Part shown: positions 17,368 through 27,209 of the stretch, piece by piece | Layout: each line of letters starts with the position of its first letter | Position numbering within the stretch: the first letter of the stretch is position 1 | NCBI RefSeq assembly: GCF_000875975.1 | Contig: NZ_BAWW01000003.1 | Location: 62,001 to 126,000, forward strand | DNA from: Parachlamydia acanthamoebae | GTDB taxonomy: Bacteria; Chlamydiota; Chlamydiia; Chlamydiales; Parachlamydiaceae | Length of the DNA stretch: 64,000 bases | Direction: 5' to 3' | Notes under the pieces: generated by a model | Seen by the model: only the letters and a program-made list of their open reading frames with translations | Databases searched by the model: none | Told to the model about the DNA's origin: nothing | Made by a program: the position numbers and the translations under genes

Positions 17368-18705
17368 ATGACTTTTTCAATTTTTAATAGCTATGACTAT
17401 AAAAATAAATCTTTTGCCCTAGCGGCTCTCGACAAATTATCTACTCCATGTCGCTTGGCATTTGGTGGAAAAAAAGTCTATGTTCTATCACAGACTTCCA
17501 AAGAGACGTCTACCTCAGCTAGAGTCGCTGCGGTGTTTTTTTCAGTTTTAATTTTTCCTATTGCTGTCATATCAATCTCCAGTCTTGTGATTAAGGCTGC
17601 GACACTCCCTTGGATTTGGCAAAAGAAAAATGTAAAAAATCAATCTAAGCAAGCAGAAGAGATGATTAAACAATTTAATGCAACAGGCACTTATGATAAA
17701 GCTATTGAAATTTTGATGAAAAGTCCAGAGATTGGAAAAAACCCTGATGTATATAAAAATTTTTCCAACATTGTTAAGACCAAAATTAATGAAAACTGCT
17801 CTTTTGAAGATATTTGCGAAGCACTTCCATTTTTTGAGGCAGTGGATGCAATGGAATTGGTTAATCAGGCTGTTGAAGTTAGATTGTCCAATGACTACCA
17901 AAATAATAGAAACTTTACAACTGCAAACTCTATCGCCAATTTCATTCAGAAAGCATCGGAAAAGAACTCCTTTAATGTTAACACCTTTTATAGAAAATTA
18001 TTTACCAATGCTCTGCGACTAAATACCAATGACGACCTTATGCTTAAGGCGATAAAGATGGACATTGCAGATCCTTTGATCGAAATCTTTCTTAAAAACA
18101 ATAATTCAAATTCATCTAAACCTATTTTAACTCACCGTGAAGTGAAAGTTTTATTATTTATATTAATAAAGGACTTCAACCTATTCAAAATCTTTGATAC
18201 ACCCGAAGAAATGAAAAAAGTTAGCGAAATTGTCCAAAACATACGCAGCATGAATCAAAAAAGATTCGAATTACTTGGTCAGCTTAAGGAACTCACAGGA
18301 GAGAACAGCAAATATTCTCAAGAAAATTGGCCAAGCATTCGTCCTGAATTCACCAAATTTCAAGCATACCTTGGTCAACTAGCTGATGATACAAATGATG
18401 AGAAAGAAAAAAAATATTTACTCTCTCTTCAGGAGTTATTTGATCATATGATTGAATTTGTCAATTCCTTTTCAGATAAGCTTTCACTCGAAGAGCTAAA
18501 AGCTTTTGAAGAAAGGATAAAAAATAGTGCGGCTGAACATGCAGAAAATACTTCAGTCCCGATTACAGACATCGCAAGCGATGACTTTCTTTTAGCATTG
18601 CATCATCGTAAGATGAAGTATATCGCTGATTTTAGTGAAGAAATGAAGATATTTTTGTTGGATAATCATGTGCAGCTTAATGAGAAGCTTGAAAAAGCAT
18701 CATAG
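17368..18705 (+). CDS. Orphan protein with a bilobed hydrophobic segment
   Basis: A 445-residue protein preceded by AAAAGGG 7 bases before the ATG. Residues about 26-40 (TPCRLAFGGKKVYVLSQTS) are followed by a long hydrophobic stretch at about 50-82 (VAAVFFSVLIFPIAVISISS and on). The rest is a soluble, helical, Lys/Glu-rich body. The hydrophobic stretch near the N-terminus after a short polar leader recalls inclusion-membrane-type proteins of chlamydiae, but there is no sequence match to support a named family. It is monocistronic: it has its own leader, and ends at the terminator at 18718. Confidence 0.75.
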   Translation: MTFSIFNSYDYKNKSFALAALDKLSTPCRLAFGGKKVYVLSQTSKETSTSARVAAVFFSVLIFPIAVISISSLVIKAATLPWIWQKKNVKNQSKQAEEMIKQFNATGTYDKAIEILMKSPEIGKNPDVYKNFSNIVKTKINENCSFEDICEALPFFEAVDAMELVNQAVEVRLSNDYQNNRNFTTANSIANFIQKASEKNSFNVNTFYRKLFTNALRLNTNDDLMLKAIKMDIADPLIEIFLKNNNSNSSKPILTHREVKVLLFILIKDFNLFKIFDTPEEMKKVSEIVQNIRSMNQKRFELLGQLKELTGENSKYSQENWPSIRPEFTKFQAYLGQLADDTNDEKEKKYLLSLQELFDHMIEFVNSFSDKLSLEELKAFEERIKNSAAEHAENTSVPITDIASDDFLLALHHRKMKYIADFSEEMKIFLLDNHVQLNEKLEKAS

Positions 18706-18717
18706 CCTTCATGTAAG

Positions 18718-18760
18718 AAGCCATGTGCATGTATGTGTAGGTATGCACATGGCTTTTCTT
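18718..18760 (+). terminator. Rho-independent terminator between the orphan gene and topA
   Basis: A 13-bp stem AAGCCATGTGCAT/ATGCACATGGCTT encloses a 12-base loop and runs into TTCTTTTTATTG. It lies between convergent genes. Eleven bases of the arm are identical to the hairpin at 17221. Confidence 0.75.
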
Positions 18761-18761
18761 T

Positions 18762-21356
18762 TTATTGTTTCTTGTGAATGTGTTTGCCCAAAACTGCTGT
18801 CATTTTAAACATATCCATCGGCTCAGGTCCACCAAACACTTTGGCTAGCGTCGCATCCGGATTGATCTGTCTTTTATTGGCAGAGTCTTGCAATTGATGA
18901 GCGCGAATATAATCCCACACTTTTTTCATCACATCGCCACGTGACATTTCATTTGCACCCACAACTTGCGCGAGCTCTGGAGAAAGATCTTGCAAAGGTT
19001 GCTGTCTGGTTGACGCCTTTTTCTCCTTCGGTGCTGCTGCTTTTTTAGATGTAGTAGCCTTTTTGGTTGAAGAAGCTGCGCGTTTTTTGGTGGCTTCTTT
19101 TTTCCCTTTTCCCGCTTTCTTCACATAAGCCGTACGTGGATGATTATGGTATTTCTCTTGCAATTGAGACAGCTCATTTACAATAACGTCACATTCAGGA
19201 AACGTGGAGCAAGAGTAGAATGTTTTCCCAAAACGGGATTTACGTGCGACCATATGACCCGGACAATCAATTGCGACGCAAGCAGGCATTTCTGCCGCAG
19301 GAATCACGACTTCCCCTTTTTTAGGAATATTGACAATACCTCTACAATCTGGATACCGGGTGCATCCTAAAAATGCACCAAAACGGCCATGCCGAACTTT
19401 CATGTCAGACTGACAATCTGGACATTTTTGATCCCAGTCAAAATCTTCTGCATAATCATCTTTGTTAAAAGAGATCTCTTCAATAGGGGCCGAATAATTA
19501 CAGTCAGGATAACGGGAACAACCATAGAAGTATTTCGACTTCGACCAAACTTTTTGCAACTTCGCACCGCAACTAGGGCAATCGATATCTGTCATCACTT
19601 TTGGCACAAAAGCAGACTTTTCAGCTTCTTCTAAGGTAGGAACAAATTTCAACCAAAAATCTCGAATCAATCCTTTCCAATCTTGCTGATTTTCCGCAAT
19701 AAGCTCTAATCCATCTTCCATGGAAGCGGTAAATCCAACATTCATGATTTCTTGAAAATTATTTTCCAACATGTTCACGATCACCATGCCGAGTTCGGTT
19801 GGCTTTAAACGACCGCTTTCCTTGATGGTGTAATCTCGACTCTGAATCTTATTCATAATGGTCGCGTACGTAGATGGTCTTCCAATGCGACATTTTTCCA
19901 ATTCTTTAACTAAAGAAGCTTCCGTAAAGCGTGGGGGTGGACGCGTAAAGGCTTGCTCGGAAGTCAACTCAATAAGCTGCAATAATTGCCCCTCTTCTAA
20001 ATGCGGCAACATTCGCTCTTCATTTTTATCTTCGTCGTCTTCTTTTTCCTCATAAAGGACAAGAAAGCCTTGGAATTTCATCACAGATCCTGTCGCCCGC
20101 AGTAAAATTTCCTCTCCCGCTGAAATGTCTGCAGAAACAGTATCATAAATAGCAGGTGTCATTTGGGAAGCCACAAAACGTTTCCAAATGAGTTCGTATA
20201 GCAAAAACTGTTCGCGTGTTAGATAATCTTTCAAATGTTCTGGGGGATGCGCCAGGTTGGTTGGTCGAATCGCTTCGTGGGCATCTTGAGCACTTTTACT
20301 TGTGGAATAATTACGTGCCTCTGAAGGTAGAAAATCTTTTCCATATTTATTTAAAATAAACTGACGCGCCTCAGCTAAAGCCTCTGGAGCAATACGCACG
20401 GAGTCTGTACGCATATAAGTAATCAAACCTTCAGAACCTTCATTGCCAAGATCCACACCTTCGTACAAGGTTTGTGCGATATTCATGGTTCTAGCCGAAG
20501 AAAATCCATAGTGACGACTGGCTTCCTGTTGCAGTGTGGATGTAATAAAAGGAGGAACTGGGTTGCGTTTTTTCTCTTTGCGTTCCACTTTTACGACATA
20601 GAAAGACTGCGATTTCATCTTGGCTAAGATCGCGTCTGCTTTCTCTTTGCTGTCAATGATAACAACGTCTTTCCCCTCAATAGGTTCCTTTTCAATCCGT
20701 TTTCCTGCAATGGAATGCAGACTGGCGCGGAAATTCTTAAGCTCTTCTTTTGTCTTGAGAATGGCGGCTAAATTCCAGTATTCCACAGGTTTAAAAACTT
20801 CAATCGCTTTCTCCCGATCGACAACCATTTTTAAAGCAACTGATTGAACTCGACCAGCAGAAACAAAACCTTCTTTACCACGCTGAATCCTTCGATTTAA
20901 AATGGGCGAAATCTTATATCCCACAATCCGGTCTAATAAACGACGCGCCTGCTGTGCATTCACTAAAGCGAAATCAATTTCACGCGGGGATTCGAGCGCT
21001 TTAACTACAGCTTCTTTCGTAATCGAATTAAAGGACACCCGTTTAATTTTTGTCGAATCAGGCAAAATTTGAGTGATATGCCAAGCAATTGCTTCTCCTT
21101 CGCGGTCAGGGTCAGGAGAAAGATAGACCGTATCGACACTTTTGGCAGCCTTGCGCAAATTAGCGATGACCTTCTCTTTGTCTGGCATAATGACATACTT
21201 AGGCTCAAAGTCGTGATCAACATCGATTCCAAACTCTTTTTCAGGTAAGTCTCGAATATGCCCAATGGATGACTCAAATATATAGTTTGGTCCGAGAAAT
21301 TTCTTTAAGGTTTTGATTTTCGCAGGTGACTCTACGATGATCAAGGCTTTAGCCAT
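18762..21356 (-). CDS. topA: DNA topoisomerase I with C-terminal SWIB domain
   Basis: Type IA topoisomerase that relaxes negative supercoils. The 864-residue protein has the TOPRIM domain (ALIIVESPAKIKTLKKFLG, and DPDREGEA at 82-89), the catalytic tyrosine Y314 in LITYMRTDS, and three C-terminal four-cysteine zinc ribbons (from about 590, for example CPSCGAKLQ and CPDCQSDMK). A Lys/Ala-rich linker (about 740-780) resembles a histone tail. The final 85 residues are a SWIB/MDM2-type domain ending ATLAKVFGGPEPMDMFKMTA. The topA-SWIB fusion is a known chlamydial trait, and is thought to relate to nucleoid condensation. AGGAG lies 10 bases before the ATG. dprA lies 34 bases upstream on the same strand. 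Confidence 0.97.
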   Translation of the reverse strand: MAKALIIVESPAKIKTLKKFLGPNYIFESSIGHIRDLPEKEFGIDVDHDFEPKYVIMPDKEKVIANLRKAAKSVDTVYLSPDPDREGEAIAWHITQILPDSTKIKRVSFNSITKEAVVKALESPREIDFALVNAQQARRLLDRIVGYKISPILNRRIQRGKEGFVSAGRVQSVALKMVVDREKAIEVFKPVEYWNLAAILKTKEELKNFRASLHSIAGKRIEKEPIEGKDVVIIDSKEKADAILAKMKSQSFYVVKVERKEKKRNPVPPFITSTLQQEASRHYGFSSARTMNIAQTLYEGVDLGNEGSEGLITYMRTDSVRIAPEALAEARQFILNKYGKDFLPSEARNYSTSKSAQDAHEAIRPTNLAHPPEHLKDYLTREQFLLYELIWKRFVASQMTPAIYDTVSADISAGEEILLRATGSVMKFQGFLVLYEEKEDDEDKNEERMLPHLEEGQLLQLIELTSEQAFTRPPPRFTEASLVKELEKCRIGRPSTYATIMNKIQSRDYTIKESGRLKPTELGMVIVNMLENNFQEIMNVGFTASMEDGLELIAENQQDWKGLIRDFWLKFVPTLEEAEKSAFVPKVMTDIDCPSCGAKLQKVWSKSKYFYGCSRYPDCNYSAPIEEISFNKDDYAEDFDWDQKCPDCQSDMKVRHGRFGAFLGCTRYPDCRGIVNIPKKGEVVIPAAEMPACVAIDCPGHMVARKSRFGKTFYSCSTFPECDVIVNELSQLQEKYHNHPRTAYVKKAGKGKKEATKKRAASSTKKATTSKKAAAPKEKKASTRQQPLQDLSPELAQVVGANEMSRGDVMKKVWDYIRAHQLQDSANKRQINPDATLAKVFGGPEPMDMFKMTAVLGKHIHKKQ

Positions 21357-21390
21357 CTTTTTAAACTCCTATAATAATCAGGGAGAGATA

Positions 21391-22353
21391 TCAATTTAAC
21401 TTATTTTGAGACATACTTTGGCAGAAATGAGAATTCTTCACTCCTGAAAATTGCAAATCAAGCTGCTGCTCCTTAGAGCGTAACCCCTTATCCACTTGTG
21501 CCATAATATCTTTTGCACTTTTAACGGGGTGCGCTTTTCCTTCTTCAATAAGTAAATGATTTCCGCTAAAGCTATCCTCGTTAGCTCTCCCTGGAATAAC
21601 CAATAATTTTTTCCCTTGTAATATCCCTTTTCGCATCGTAAGCATAGCGCCACTTACTACTGGGGCTTCTATTAAAACTACAGCTTCTGCTAGCCCGCTC
21701 ACAATTCGGTTGCGTTGCGGAAAATTTTGCCGATTAGGAGGTGTCAACATCGGATATTCAGTGATCACAGCCCCTTCTCGTTCGATTAATCGCGCAAGAT
21801 CTCGATTTTCATAAGGATAAAGATGAGAGAGCCCAGATCCAATAACAGCAAGCGTTTTTCCTGTTTGCAGAGCACCTTGATGAGCTGCGGTATCAACGCC
21901 TTTCGCTAGACCACTTACGACTACAATCCCTAAACGAGCAAGATCCATACCAAATGAATATGCCAGTTCCCTGCCATATTGGCTCGCTTGCCTACTTCCA
22001 ATAATTGCAACTCCTTTGAATTGCTCAATCGGCCACTTTCCCTTTACATAAAGAAGAACGGGGAAGTCTGAAATCTGCAGCAATTGCTGAGGATAAGCCT
22101 GATCTGTATACGAGACTAAATACACTCCCTCTTTTGCTGCAAGCTCCAAATTGCGTTTCCAATCATCGTTTTCTTTCCATGTAGTCCAATAGGGAAGACA
22201 TTTGGATTTAGTCCCCAAAATTGTCTCAATCACTTTAACTTCTGCTTCCAAAGCTGTTAACGCGGAACCGAAATACCCAATCAATAATCGAATTTTGACA
22301 GAACCAAGATAAGGAATTTGCGTTAAAATCGAAAGCGCTATGAGATCATCCAC
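21391..22353 (-). CDS. dprA: DNA processing protein A
   Basis: DprA loads RecA on incoming single-stranded DNA during transformation. The 320-residue protein has an N-terminal helical part and a Rossmann-like core: GVAIIGSRQASQYGRELA, VVSGLAKGVDTAAHQGAL, LAVIGSGLSHLYP, ENRDLARLI and FPQRNRIVSGLAEAVVLIEA, the last holding the conserved QRNRI motif. The C-terminal winged-helix domain of longer DprAs is absent, as in several bacteria. It precedes topA on the same strand. The presence of dprA hints at DNA uptake ability; the other competence genes are not in this window. Confidence 0.94.
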   Translation of the reverse strand: MDDLIALSILTQIPYLGSVKIRLLIGYFGSALTALEAEVKVIETILGTKSKCLPYWTTWKENDDWKRNLELAAKEGVYLVSYTDQAYPQQLLQISDFPVLLYVKGKWPIEQFKGVAIIGSRQASQYGRELAYSFGMDLARLGIVVVSGLAKGVDTAAHQGALQTGKTLAVIGSGLSHLYPYENRDLARLIEREGAVITEYPMLTPPNRQNFPQRNRIVSGLAEAVVLIEAPVVSGAMLTMRKGILQGKKLLVIPGRANEDSFSGNHLLIEEGKAHPVKSAKDIMAQVDKGLRSKEQQLDLQFSGVKNSHFCQSMSQNKLN

Positions 22354-22800
22354 AAAATCTATTCCTTTTTTCTGTTTTTTTCTACTAGCTAAAGGATTGC
22401 GATGAATGTGCCGTTTTTTTGAACAACAATCAAGATGAATTTCACATAACGAATGATATTTTCACTGAATTTTATCGAAAAACGATATCGCAAAGAGAAG
22501 AAAATGAAACAAAAAAGCTAAAGGCAAAAACATGAAAAAAATCTTATCATAAGGAAATAGGATTTAAAGCGCAAGCCTTCGTTAAAAATTGCCAATTCGA
22601 ATAAAGACAAGAATTGATATTTTTTTCGCAGAAAAATTTAGCTTAAAACCTTATCTAGCTTAATTGTTTATCAAACAGTATTTTATCCATTAATAATGGA
22701 AATGTTTATTAAGATCGATTACTATTTATCACCTTTATAAAACTTCTTAATCCAATTAAATGATTTTAATATTGATATTCTTGAATTAGCTTGCTTATTT
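22354..22800. other. Gene-free AT-rich spacer
   Basis: A 447-base stretch between dprA and the decayed gene. It contains many stop codons in all frames, runs of A and T, and the presumed dprA promoter region. No RNA gene, repeat or convincing promoter was recognised. Confidence 0.5.
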
Positions 22801-24023
22801 GTGAATCAACAATCTTCTTTTGACGAAAACTTAATCCTCAATTTCCCTCTCTTTCCCGATTTATTTCAATTTGTTTGCACTTATTCTTTAGATGATATGT
22901 GCAATGCTCTTATCAATGCTTCATTAAGTGAACAAAGACTGGATGCCGTATTAAAAGCAGATTTAAAAACCATCATTATGAATGCTGCTTTAGATCCAAA
23001 TAAGCGCAAATTTGCTTGTTTCATTCTTCTTTTAAACAGAAAAAATCGTACCGACTATCAATTGATTAAGAATCTTATTAAACATTTTATCACATGGAAT
23101 ACGCAAGATTCTCTCGATGAGTTATTCGAATGGATTTTGGGAGATGAAAAACAAGATTTTTCTTATCGATCTCAATATCTTTACCTCCTATTTGAAATGA
23201 TTGGTGATAAAGAAATTAAAGGCATCCACAACCAAATCGATTTTTTATTCGGTGCACTTGGAAAATTAAATAGCCACTTACTACTTTTGCACTCGCATAA
23301 GATGACACAACTATTAAAACAATATCCCTTACTACCTTCACATATGATAACACAGTTAGCAAGACAAGACTCCCTCCTACCTTTTCACGTGATTACACAG
23401 CTAACAAAATATATTGAGGATGAACAAATCACAAAAAAATATTTGGAGCATTCAAGAAAAAAGCCATCGACGATCTTTTAAAGATTGCAGAAAGCAAATC
23501 TCCCCAACCAATTCCTTACGCACCAATCTCTTTTGATTGTGGAGAAGCATTAGCCAAATCATCACCTCATGCGTTTACAAGGTGGTTCGCCATTTATGTC
23601 AGAGGAAAGCAGACACATGCTTTTCTTTTTTAAAAACATATTCAAAAAAATCCCTCATGAACAAATGTATGAGACCATTGCAACCTTCATCCAAACAATT
23701 ATGGATTTAGAAAGTAGCTTAGTAAGCGCTCAATTCAATCAACGCACACAGGATGCCTTGGCACAAGATACACTTAGTAGTTTCTTAACCTGAGTACCAG
23801 ATTTTTATTGGCACATTTACTTTCTGAATTACCACCTTCTGACTATTCAACTCAAAGTTCATCTAGGGAAGATGTTCAGGATGAAATAAGTATTGCTAAC
23901 AGAAAACGTCAACTTATAGCTATTCAAGGTGTTAAAAAAGAACTCACAGATGAAGAATCCGAAAAAATAGATCCAGCAAAAAGACGTCGCTTAGAAAAAG
24001 GAAAAGACAAAACGGACGAATAG
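22801..24023 (+). pseudogene. Decayed orphan gene with at least three frameshifts
   Basis: The reading frame can be followed through four pieces. 22801-23481 (226 codons, GTG start, no Shine-Dalgarno) ends after a short A-run; the other frame then continues as AIDDLLKIAESKSPQPIPYA to about 23630; the first frame resumes from about 23569 (MSEESRHMLFFFKNIFKKI) to 23793; the second frame carries the end, 23781-24023 (LLAHLLSELPPSDY and on). The pieces join into one continuous protein if single-base indels are undone. The first piece contains three tandem 15-residue repeats around LLPSHMITQLARQDS. The C-terminus (DPAKRRRLEKGKDK) is a basic cluster like a nuclear localisation signal. No family recognised. 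Sequencing errors at homopolymers are the alternative. Confidence 0.6.
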
Positions 24024-24145
24024 CCACACACTAGTCTCTTTGAGAGCATTATCTCTGCACTCTTATTTGAGTTTTTTCATCTTATCCGATTGCCAATTGA
24101 CAATTAAAATTTTTCCCGTTAATTAAGAAAAAAATTAGGGGGAAA

Positions 24146-24889
24146 ATGATGTCAAATAATCTGAAAAACAAAGTGATTGCAATTACAGGTGCAAGCAGCG
24201 GAATTGGAGAGGCCACTGCAAGATGGCTGGCTCAACAGGGTGCTAAGGTAGTGATTGGAGCAAGGCGTAAGGATCGTTTGGAAAAAATTAAGAATGAAAT
24301 TCAGGCAGCTGGTGGTGAAGTCCTTTCATTTTCGGTGGATGTCACAAAACGTCAGGAAATGAAAGCGTTTGCAGAAGCTGCTGTCAAGCAATATGGTCGA
24401 TTGGATGTTTTTATTAATAATGCTGGAATCATGCCTCTCTCCTTCTTGGCTGAAAACAAAGTGGATGAGTGGGATCAGATGATTGATATTAATATTAAAG
24501 GTGTTCTATACGGAATCGCAGCAGCACTCCCCCATTTTCAGGCTCAAAATAGCGGTCACTTGATCAATATTTCATCTGTTGCAGGACATATCGTCTTTCC
24601 TGGATGCGCTGTGTATTCTGGCACTAAATTTGCCGTTAGGGCAATCTCTGAAGGCTTCAGACAGGAGGTTGGATCAAACATCCGCACAACCATTATTTGT
24701 CCAGGAGCTGTCAAATCTGAGCTTGCCTCTCACATCACGGATAAACACGCAGCTGATAGTCTAAAACCGTTTCTTGGCATCGCCATCGATGCTGAAGCGA
24801 TCGCAAAAGCGATTGCCTATGCTATCGAACAACCCGCTGAAGTTGATGTAAATGAAATTATCGTACGACCCACAGCCCAAACGCTTTAA
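24146..24889 (+). CDS. SDR-family NAD(P)-dependent oxidoreductase
   Basis: A 247-residue classical short-chain dehydrogenase/reductase. It has the cofactor motif TGASSGIG, the NNAG motif (VFINNAGIMP), the catalytic serine in ISSVAGHIVFP and the YxxxK pair in YSGTKFAV. ARRKD after the second strand suggests NADP preference. The substrate cannot be predicted. GGGGG at 24138-24142 is better spaced for the second ATG at 24149 than for the first at 24146. Its stop overlaps by 4 bases that of the convergent metallophosphoesterase. Confidence 0.92.
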   Translation: MMSNNLKNKVIAITGASSGIGEATARWLAQQGAKVVIGARRKDRLEKIKNEIQAAGGEVLSFSVDVTKRQEMKAFAEAAVKQYGRLDVFINNAGIMPLSFLAENKVDEWDQMIDINIKGVLYGIAAALPHFQAQNSGHLINISSVAGHIVFPGCAVYSGTKFAVRAISEGFRQEVGSNIRTTIICPGAVKSELASHITDKHAADSLKPFLGIAIDAEAIAKAIAYAIEQPAEVDVNEIIVRPTAQTL

Positions 24890-25647
24890 AATTTAGCGCT
24901 CTCATAGATCTTGACAGGCATAAAATCCACATAATCCCCCGCAACGAGAATGTATTTTATGCCATTTCTTTCTCCAAACATGGGAACACCCAAGTTCACG
25001 TTGTGTAAATGACCGAAAACACAGATATTTACGCGATACTTTTCTAAGAGCGCAGAAACAGCAGAAGGTTCGAGCGTAGCGCTAATGGGTGGATAATGGG
25101 TCATCACAATGCGCAGTTTGTCAGATTCTTTAAACTCCTTCAAACTTGCCTCAAGACGCCCCAATTCGCGGTGAAAAATTTTTTTGGTTTCTTCAACGTC
25201 TTCTGGAACTTCCATCTTTTGATTAGCTGGATTTGCAACATAGGGAATGTAGCCATCGAATGAATACTCTGGAGTGTCCCATAAACGCGTCCCCCCAATT
25301 CCAACTCCTTGCCAATGAAAGGCGTTGTTTTGGATCACATGCATCGATGGAGGGAGAACCTTGTGAACTTTATTTAACGACGACCACCAATAATCATGGT
25401 TCCCTTTAAGCAAAACCTTCGTGCCTGGCAATTTGGCAATCCACTCAAGATCAGGACGAGCTTCTTCAACCTCCTTCCCCCAAGAAATATCTCCAGGAAT
25501 TAAGATAAGATCCCCTTCCGCAACATGTGCGTTCCAATTAGCCGCAATTTTTTGATGCCAATTTGCCCATCGCTCCCCAAAAATATCCATTTGTTTATCA
25601 GGAACGCCAAATGATAAATGCAAATCCGCAAGAGCCCAAATACGCAT
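24886..25647 (-). CDS. Calcineurin-like metallophosphoesterase
   Basis: A 253-residue two-metal phosphoesterase with the full motif set: DLH (ADLHLSFG), GDISWG, KGNHDYWW, MTHYPP and GHLH. The motif GDxSW and the short length place it with the YkuE/UPF-type predicted phosphohydrolases of unknown substrate. It starts 6 bases after the glgC stop on the same strand, so the two are probably one transcript. The same pairing with glgC occurs in Chlamydia as far as remembered, which would suggest conserved linkage. Confidence 0.9.
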   Translation of the reverse strand: MRIWALADLHLSFGVPDKQMDIFGERWANWHQKIAANWNAHVAEGDLILIPGDISWGKEVEEARPDLEWIAKLPGTKVLLKGNHDYWWSSLNKVHKVLPPSMHVIQNNAFHWQGVGIGGTRLWDTPEYSFDGYIPYVANPANQKMEVPEDVEETKKIFHRELGRLEASLKEFKESDKLRIVMTHYPPISATLEPSAVSALLEKYRVNICVFGHLHNVNLGVPMFGERNGIKYILVAGDYVDFMPVKIYESAKF

Positions 25648-25653
25648 GTTCGC

Positions 25654-26967
25654 CTATATAATAAAACCATCCGGCAAGTCAGCTCCCCGCGGAACGATGA
25701 TGACTCCGTCCCGAATAAAGACATGCTCACCATCATATGTCGTTAATCGATCTTTATTAATTAACTGAACACCATCTCCAATATTCACGTATTTGTCAAT
25801 AATAGCATGCTCAATCACACAATCTTTTCCGATCGATAAGGTTGAGGGACGATTTTTAATTTGCACGGGAGGTGTGTAAAATTCGTTCCCCATCACATAA
25901 GAATCGCGAATAATTGCCCCCTTTTTGATGACCGAGCGTGGCCCTAAAATGGTGTTGCTAATACTCGAGGCCTCGACTATAGAGCCTTCACAAATGATGG
26001 ATTGATTGATCTGGCTATTCGAAATTTTAGCTCCTGGTAAGTAAGAACGACTTGTATAGATGGGATAAGTCTCGTCATAACAATTAAAATGAGGATTTAC
26101 TTGCGTAAGGGCAATGTTCGCTTCATAAAAAGAGCCAATCGTTCCAATATCTTCCCAATATCCATGATGAATATAAGTATAAACACCCCCCTCTTTCACT
26201 TTTGTGGGAATGAGATGCTTGCCAAAATCTTCACGCGAGTCCGCTAATAATAAATCAAAAAGCACTTCACGTTTAAAAAGATAAATGCCCATGGAACCTA
26301 AATAGTTTTTCCCTTCAGCATTTGGCAAATAAAAGGGATCTAATTCTTCTTGCGTTTTGGGTTTTTCGCAAAAATCTTTAATTTGAAAATCTTGATCTAC
26401 CTTTAAAATTCCCATCCGAGAGGCATCTTTCGCATTGACGGGATGTGAAGCGACCACCAAATCAGCATCATTTTCATGGGCGAATTGGAGCATGGGTCGA
26501 AAATCCATGTTGTAAAGCTGATCCCCTGAAAGGATGAGGAAATAGTCAACAGGCGTTTCAATAAAACATTCCAGGCTTTGCCGAACGGCATCAGCTGTTC
26601 CCTGATACCAAGTTTTCTTATGAGGTTTCTGCTCTGCCGGAAGTAATTCAATGAAGCCGCCCGAAAAAGGATCGAACTGATAAGTCCGAAAAATATGCTG
26701 ATGCAAGGAAGAAGAGAGAAACTGGGTCAAAATGAATATTTTTTGATATCCGGAGTTTAAAGAATTGGATATGGAAAAATCAATTAAACGGTAGCGTCCC
26801 CCCACAGGGATAGCGGGCTTACATCGGGAAAGGGTTAGGGGGAACAGTCGAACACCTTCGCCTCCTCCTAAAATAATGGATGCAACCCGATCTGTGCGGT
26901 GTGTGTGCAAATTGATTGTTTGTGTTAGCGGAGTCGTTTTTACATGGGGTGTGGTTAACAAAGACAT
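25654..26967 (-). CDS. glgC: Glucose-1-phosphate adenylyltransferase
   Basis: GlgC makes ADP-glucose, the first committed step of bacterial glycogen synthesis. The 437-residue protein shows the pyrophosphorylase signature ILGGGEGVRLFPLTLSRCKP, the YRLIDFSISNSLNSG segment, WYQGTADAVRQ, GDQLYNMDF (metal-binding) and a C-terminal left-handed beta-helix (NSQINQSIICEGSIVEASSI and on). The phosphoglucomutase at 41958 would supply its glucose-1-phosphate. It is the first gene of a pair with the metallophosphoesterase. Confidence 0.96.
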   Translation of the reverse strand: MSLLTTPHVKTTPLTQTINLHTHRTDRVASIILGGGEGVRLFPLTLSRCKPAIPVGGRYRLIDFSISNSLNSGYQKIFILTQFLSSSLHQHIFRTYQFDPFSGGFIELLPAEQKPHKKTWYQGTADAVRQSLECFIETPVDYFLILSGDQLYNMDFRPMLQFAHENDADLVVASHPVNAKDASRMGILKVDQDFQIKDFCEKPKTQEELDPFYLPNAEGKNYLGSMGIYLFKREVLFDLLLADSREDFGKHLIPTKVKEGGVYTYIHHGYWEDIGTIGSFYEANIALTQVNPHFNCYDETYPIYTSRSYLPGAKISNSQINQSIICEGSIVEASSISNTILGPRSVIKKGAIIRDSYVMGNEFYTPPVQIKNRPSTLSIGKDCVIEHAIIDKYVNIGDGVQLINKDRLTTYDGEHVFIRDGVIIVPRGADLPDGFII

Positions 26968-27001
26968 TCTTTCTCACAGGTTGAATTTTCAAGGTCACCT
27001 T

Positions 27002-27118
27002 ATGAAAAAGCCTAGTTTTGTGCAATTATTAAAACGTTTTTTTCCGATTGCCGCTAAGGCTGGCGTTGTTTTTTCACACTATTTTTATTTAAAATATTGC
27101 AATAATCAAAAGGATTAG
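27002..27118 (+). CDS. Possible 38-residue basic peptide
   Basis: A short frame starting ATG at 27002 with AAGG 7 bases upstream, encoding MKKPSFVQLLKRFFPIAAKA and an 18-residue tail. It is basic and amphipathic and lies in the divergent gap between glgC and the FadL-like gene. A 24-codon frame (27122-27196) follows. No homologue is known; it may be chance. Confidence 0.25.
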   Translation: MKKPSFVQLLKRFFPIAAKAGVVFSHYFYLKYCNNQKD

Positions 27119-27209
27119 TTTATGAATAAAGCCATCAATTTTATATCGGAACCGCTCATTTGCCCTAAATTGGCAACGATGGAATCAAGCATTTAACGAG
27201 GAGTTACTC

